Shown here: positions 60,805 to 64,000 of the stretch, piece after piece | Layout: each line of letters starts with the position of its first letter | Position numbering within the stretch: the first letter of the stretch is position 1 | Source of the DNA: CAYWMD01 sp964458575 | GTDB taxonomy: Bacteria; Verrucomicrobiota; Verrucomicrobiia; Limisphaerales; JADLHS01 | Direction of reading: 5' to 3' | Length of the DNA stretch: 64,000 bases | Assembly: GCA_964458575.1 (NCBI GenBank) | Contig: CAYWMD010000008.1 | Location: forward strand, 1-64,000 | Translations under genes and position numbers: made by a program | The notes under the pieces: generated by a model | Told to the model about the DNA's origin: nothing | The model's database searches: none | What the model saw: the letters and a program-made list of their open reading frames with translations, nothing else

Positions 60805-63587
60805 CCATCGACGTTGAGCAACTTAGGAAAGACTGGACCGACACTCGCCGGACGGCACTTCGTGAAAAGCGTCCTAGCGTCAAGTCCAAGAAGGCAGCCG
60901 CGGACCTGTTGGCGAAAGTCAAAAAGTTGGGAACCAATGTCGCCGACTCGAAGACGCGCGCCGACCTTCAGGACCTTGCTCGCGAAGTGGCGGATCATGT
61001 CTTCAAAACCACAGGAGAGTATCCGAGCGCAGTAATTACACCCTTGGTCGGTGAGTCAGAGTTTGTTCCTAAGTTCCAGAGCGACATCTCCCGCATCCTA
61101 AAATATGCCCCAGCTCAACTCATCGGCCGCGAGGCCGAAACCAAGCTCCTGAACGACGCGTGGTTGAAGGTCCGCCGCTCCGAGTATCCGCGGCCACACC
61201 TCGTCACCTTCGTTGCGATCGGCGGCGAGGGGAAGACCTCGCTCGTTGCCAAGTGGGCGGCGGAACTGGCTGGGCAGGACTGGCCGGGATGCGATATGGC
61301 CTTTGCGTGGTCCTTCTACAGCCAGGGCACGCGCGAGCAACACGCCGTGTCCTCCGACTTGTTCCTCAAAGAAGCCCTCACCTTCTTCGGCGACGACGCG
61401 GACAAAGCCTTCGCCGCCAGCCCTGCCGGCGCGTTCGAGAAAGGCCAGCGCCTCGCCCGCATCGTTGGCCGGCGGCGCAGCCTCCTCCTCCTCGACGGCC
61501 TCGAACCGCTGCAATACACTCCCACCTCACCCACGCCAGGCCAACTCAAGGATCAGGGCATCGCCGCGCTGCTCAAAGGCCTGGCCGCCAGCAGCCACGG
61601 CTTGTGCGTCGTCACCACCCGGTATTCGCTGCCGGACTTGAAGGCATTCTGGCAGACCACCGCGCCGGAGGTGAAGTTGCTTCGCCTCTCCAGCCACTCC
61701 GGCATGCATCTGCTCAAAACCCTTGGCGTGCGCGGCACGGCGCAGGAATTCGCGACGCTGGTGGAAGACGTGAAGGGCCATGCCCTCACTCTGACCCTGC
61801 TCGGCGGATTCCTGAAACGCACCTTCCATGGCGACATCCGCCAGCGCGACCGCGTCAAGTTTGAAAAGGCCGATGAGAAGATGGACGGCGGGCATGCGTT
61901 TCGGACTATGTCAGCTTACGAGCAATGGCTTTTGAGCGGCGGTGACGAGGGGCGACGCGAAATTGCCGTGCTGCGCCTCATGGGCCTGTTCGACCGGCCC
62001 GCGGACGCGGGCTGCCTCGCGGCCCTACGGAGCGAAACCATCCCCGGCCTCACCGAACCGCTCGCCGGGCTGGCCGACGAAGATTGGGAATTCTGCCTCA
62101 GTGGCCTCGAAGCCGCGAAGCTACTAACGGTGAACCGCGACGCATCTAGCGCGCTCGTATCGCTCGATGCCCACCCACTCGTGCGCCATTATTTCGCAAC
62201 ACAACTCCGCGAGAAGTTTCCCGCCGCCTGGCGCGCCGCCCACCGGCGGCTCTACGAACACCTCTGCGCGACGGCGCCGGATAAACCCCAGCCCACGCTC
62301 GAAGACCTCCAGCCGCTCTACCAAGCCGTCTCTCACGGCTGCCAAGCAGGATTGCAGCGGGAGGCGTGCGATGACGTTTACCGCGACCGCATCCTGCGAT
62401 GCACCGGGAGACATGCTATCCTCAGCACGAAGAAGGTCGGCGTGATCGGTGCCGATCTTGGAGCCGTTGCCTGCTTCTTTGATCAGCCATGGAGCCGCGT
62501 CTCGCCTTTGCTCACGGAGGCTGACCAAGCTTGGCTGTTGAACCAAGCCGCGTTCCGCCTGCGCGCCGTAGGTCGACTGGCTGAAGCTCTTGATCCGATG
62601 CGGACGGGGGCTGAAATGGCCGTCAAGCAGGAGGACTGGAAAAATGCCGCCGTCTATGCCGGCAACCTGAGCGAGCTGAACCTGACTTTTGGTGAGGTGG
62701 ATGCGGCGGTGAGGGACGCGGAGGCGTCTGTAACCCACGCTGACCGGAGCGCGGATGAGGTGCAGCGCTTGGTCAGGCGCACGACCCATGCCGATGCCCT
62801 TCATCAAGCCGGGCAACGGGTCAAGGCAGAGGCGCGCTTTCGCGAGGCCGAGGAGATGCAGGCCCAGCGCGAGCCTGATTACCCTCTGCTATATTCACTT
62901 CAGGGTTGCCGGTATTGCGACCTGCTCTTGAGGGAGGCGGAAAGTGCCTCGTGGCAAATTATCCTTCAACTCGAAACTCTAAACTTAAAACTCGAAACCG
63001 CCGCCGCATCCTGCCGCGCCATCTCCAAGCGCGCGGCGCAGACGCTCCAGTGGACACAAGCACACTCAGGTGCTCCAGTTCTCGACATCGCCCTTGGCCA
63101 TCTAACTTTGGCACGCGCAGCGCTCTACGCGGCAATTCTCTCCTCTGGTAGCCGACGTAAGCAGCTTCACTCTGCACCTCGAACGTTAGGCGCCAAAAGC
63201 CGGAGCGGAGGTCAGGCTTACCTCGCGCCGGCTGCTTCGGAGGTTGATCTTGCCGTCTCCAGTCTCCAACGCTCTGGCGCGCACCACCACATCCCCCGCG
63301 GCTTCTTCACCCGCGCTTGGCTGCGGTTTCTCACCGGCGCGCGGACGGGCTCAGAGAGCGCGCAGAGCGACCTGGACGAAGCTTGGGAAATCGCCGAGCG
63401 CGGCCCCATGAAACTTTTCCTGGCTGACATCCACCTCCACCGCGCCCGCCTCTTCTTCCGCGAGAAATCTTACCCGTGGGAATCGCCCGCTGCGGATCTC
63501 GCGGCCGCAGAGAAGCTGATCAACGCTTGCGGTTACCACCGCCGCGACGAAGAGCTTGCTGACGCCAGCCGAGCCATTCTGGGCTAA
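60801..63587 (+). CDS. STAND-type NTPase with TPR-like C-terminus
   Basis: This 928-residue protein has an unassigned helical N-terminal region (about 1-100) and then an NTPase module: QLIGREAETKLLNDAWL, P-loop AIGGEGKTSLVAKWAAEL (about 138-155), Walker B SLLLLDGLEPLQY (about 230-242) and VVTTRYSLPDL. A winged-helix-like section comes next. A long helical repeat (about 470-920) resembles TPR, for example EALDPMRTGAEMAVKQEDWK. STAND NTPases are used as sensors in bacterial antiphage systems. Two short stretches (near residues 723-735 and 780-810) look like repeat insertions in frame. The ATG overlaps the SMEK stop. Confidence 0.8.
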   Translation: MTIDVEQLRKDWTDTRRTALREKRPSVKSKKAAADLLAKVKKLGTNVADSKTRADLQDLAREVADHVFKTTGEYPSAVITPLVGESEFVPKFQSDISRILKYAPAQLIGREAETKLLNDAWLKVRRSEYPRPHLVTFVAIGGEGKTSLVAKWAAELAGQDWPGCDMAFAWSFYSQGTREQHAVSSDLFLKEALTFFGDDADKAFAASPAGAFEKGQRLARIVGRRRSLLLLDGLEPLQYTPTSPTPGQLKDQGIAALLKGLAASSHGLCVVTTRYSLPDLKAFWQTTAPEVKLLRLSSHSGMHLLKTLGVRGTAQEFATLVEDVKGHALTLTLLGGFLKRTFHGDIRQRDRVKFEKADEKMDGGHAFRTMSAYEQWLLSGGDEGRREIAVLRLMGLFDRPADAGCLAALRSETIPGLTEPLAGLADEDWEFCLSGLEAAKLLTVNRDASSALVSLDAHPLVRHYFATQLREKFPAAWRAAHRRLYEHLCATAPDKPQPTLEDLQPLYQAVSHGCQAGLQREACDDVYRDRILRCTGRHAILSTKKVGVIGADLGAVACFFDQPWSRVSPLLTEADQAWLLNQAAFRLRAVGRLAEALDPMRTGAEMAVKQEDWKNAAVYAGNLSELNLTFGEVDAAVRDAEASVTHADRSADEVQRLVRRTTHADALHQAGQRVKAEARFREAEEMQAQREPDYPLLYSLQGCRYCDLLLREAESASWQIILQLETLNLKLETAAASCRAISKRAAQTLQWTQAHSGAPVLDIALGHLTLARAALYAAILSSGSRRKQLHSAPRTLGAKSRSGGQAYLAPAASEVDLAVSSLQRSGAHHHIPRGFFTRAWLRFLTGARTGSESAQSDLDEAWEIAERGPMKLFLADIHLHRARLFFREKSYPWESPAADLAAAEKLINACGYHRRDEELADASRAILG
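62968..62998. repeat. Heptad tandem repeat inside the STAND gene
   Basis: Four 7-base units of the type AACTCGA, AACTCTA and AACTTAA run in frame and are translated as LETLNLKLET. The periodicity recalls the heptad arms of the four-helix element at 26,013. There is no matching inverted arm nearby, so it may be a scar or a chance repeat. Confidence 0.5.
63145..63225. repeat. Possible palindromic insertion inside the STAND gene
   Basis: GTAAGC near 63,156 and GCTTAC near 63,214 bracket a non-TPR-like stretch that reads SSGSRRKQLHSAPRTLG and KSRSGGQAYLAP. It resembles an intergenic repeat inserted in frame. The evidence is weak. Confidence 0.3.
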
Positions 63588-63602
63588 TCAGCACCAATTC
63601 AC

Positions 63603-64000
63603 ATGGCAACCTCGAATCCAAACACACCTGGCACCGGCGGCGGTTCGGTGGCCATTCGGGGATTCTTGGTTCAGACGCTTGTTGCTTTGCTGGAGGTAGT
63701 GAAACCCGAATCCTCTTTCACGGAAATCACGTTGGAGCCGGCGATGGGCGATGACCAGTTCGATTTTCTCTGGAAGAACAAGGACGGTTCTCACGCTACG
63801 CAGGTGAAGTCCACCGTCAATAGCTTTACCAAAGCCGATGTGGAGAAATGGGCCGCCAAATTGAGAAAGGCCCGCACGGACGAAGAATGCACTCTCACGC
63901 TCGTGGGCAACATCCCATCTGGACTTGTCGGCTCACGTGCCATTGCCGGGGTATTCATCGAGACAAAGAATTTGCACTTGGGCGATCTTGTGGAACAAGC
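63603..64000 (+). CDS. Nuclease-like protein (DUF4297/Cap4-type N-terminus), 3-prime partial
   Basis: The frame from ATG 63,603 runs off the right edge. It reads ATSNPNTPGTGGGSVAIRGF, then a helix LVQTLVALLEVV, and then a PD-(D/E)XK-like core: ITLEPAMGDDQFDFLWKNKD followed by ATQVKST (Asp in DQFDF, Gln-x-Lys in QVK). This start resembles the dsDNA nuclease domain of CBASS Cap4/DUF4297 effectors. It starts 15 bases after the STAND gene stop, so it is probably the fourth gene of the defence-like operon and a likely effector. Confidence 0.65.
   Translation, partial: MATSNPNTPGTGGGSVAIRGFLVQTLVALLEVVKPESSFTEITLEPAMGDDQFDFLWKNKDGSHATQVKSTVNSFTKADVEKWAAKLRKARTDEECTLTLVGNIPSGLVGSRAIAGVFIETKNLHLGDLVEQ

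Noticed and set aside
63180..63200. GTTAGGC in the STAND gene as an integron attC core
   Set aside because: No partner core site at the proper distance and no integron integrase; it lies within a coding region.
1..64000. CRISPR arrays, rRNA genes and classical DDE insertion sequences
   Set aside because: I saw no regularly spaced repeats, rRNA sequence or transposase gene in the window.

Overview
The window looks like a chromosomal segment of a Verrucomicrobiota bacterium, probably of the Pedosphaera/Limisphaerales side (an inference from gene content). It has a GC-rich coding style, a DUF3160 protein, a PEGA-domain protein, a TAT-exported Gfo/Idh/MocA oxidoreductase, a secreted sulfatase, and housekeeping genes (hemE, hemN, fabD, holB, aroQ, accB, accC) interleaved with mobile DNA. 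All functional calls come from reading protein motifs; no database search was run.

Layout. (1) 1-15,496 is a heavy-metal efflux block, all on the + strand. It holds an RND adaptor that enters from the left edge and carries triple Cys/His repeats, an HME-RND pump, a short-T-loop PII-like protein, a small membrane protein, a P1B-type ATPase, a lipoprotein, a second complete adaptor/RND/outer-membrane-channel set, and a DmeF-like CDF transporter. (2) 15,660-22,458 is a mobilisation and anti-defence block: a MobF/TrwC relaxase-helicase, two RadC-like JAB proteins in opposite orientation, an ArdC-like antirestriction protein, small unknown proteins and a strongly structured non-coding stretch (19,441-19,637). 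(3) 22,456-24,986 holds a PEGA/TPR protein and a membrane protein. (4) 24,983-27,490 is a wrecked type I restriction-modification locus: hsdR tail, HD-domain fragment, an hsdM start, a four-helix-bundle mini-element with heptad inverted repeats, and a second hsdM lacking its C-terminus. (5) 27,466-32,324 holds a large conjugation-type ATPase with a nuclease-like tail and a large serine recombinase, ending at a REP-like sequence. (6) 32,370-48,584 is mostly core genome: oxidoreductase, hemE, hemN, fabD, DUF3160, holB, O-antigen ligase-like protein, aroQ, accB, accC, sulfatase and a class III aminotransferase. (7) 48,645-64,000 starts at tRNA-Pro(CGG) and continues beyond the right edge. It is an integrative island with a tyrosine integrase, an HTH protein and a phage/satellite-like replication module (replication initiator-like protein, TOPRIM primase, DnaB-like ATPase) bounded by two related G-rich direct repeats. 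After these comes a defence-like operon.

How the parts work together. The metal genes cover export from cytoplasm to periplasm (P-type ATPase, CDF) and from periplasm to outside (two RND systems), and they sit directly beside the relaxase, which suggests mobilisable metal resistance. The tRNA-Pro island resembles a phage satellite or integrative plasmid carrying a tight four-gene operon: a DrmD-like SNF2 helicase, a SMEK-domain protein, a STAND NTPase with a TPR-like C-terminus, and a nuclease-like protein cut by the window edge. I consider this operon the best candidate for an undescribed system. The four-helix-bundle element, which is followed by a synonymously different copy of the hsdM 5-prime coding region, is the second.
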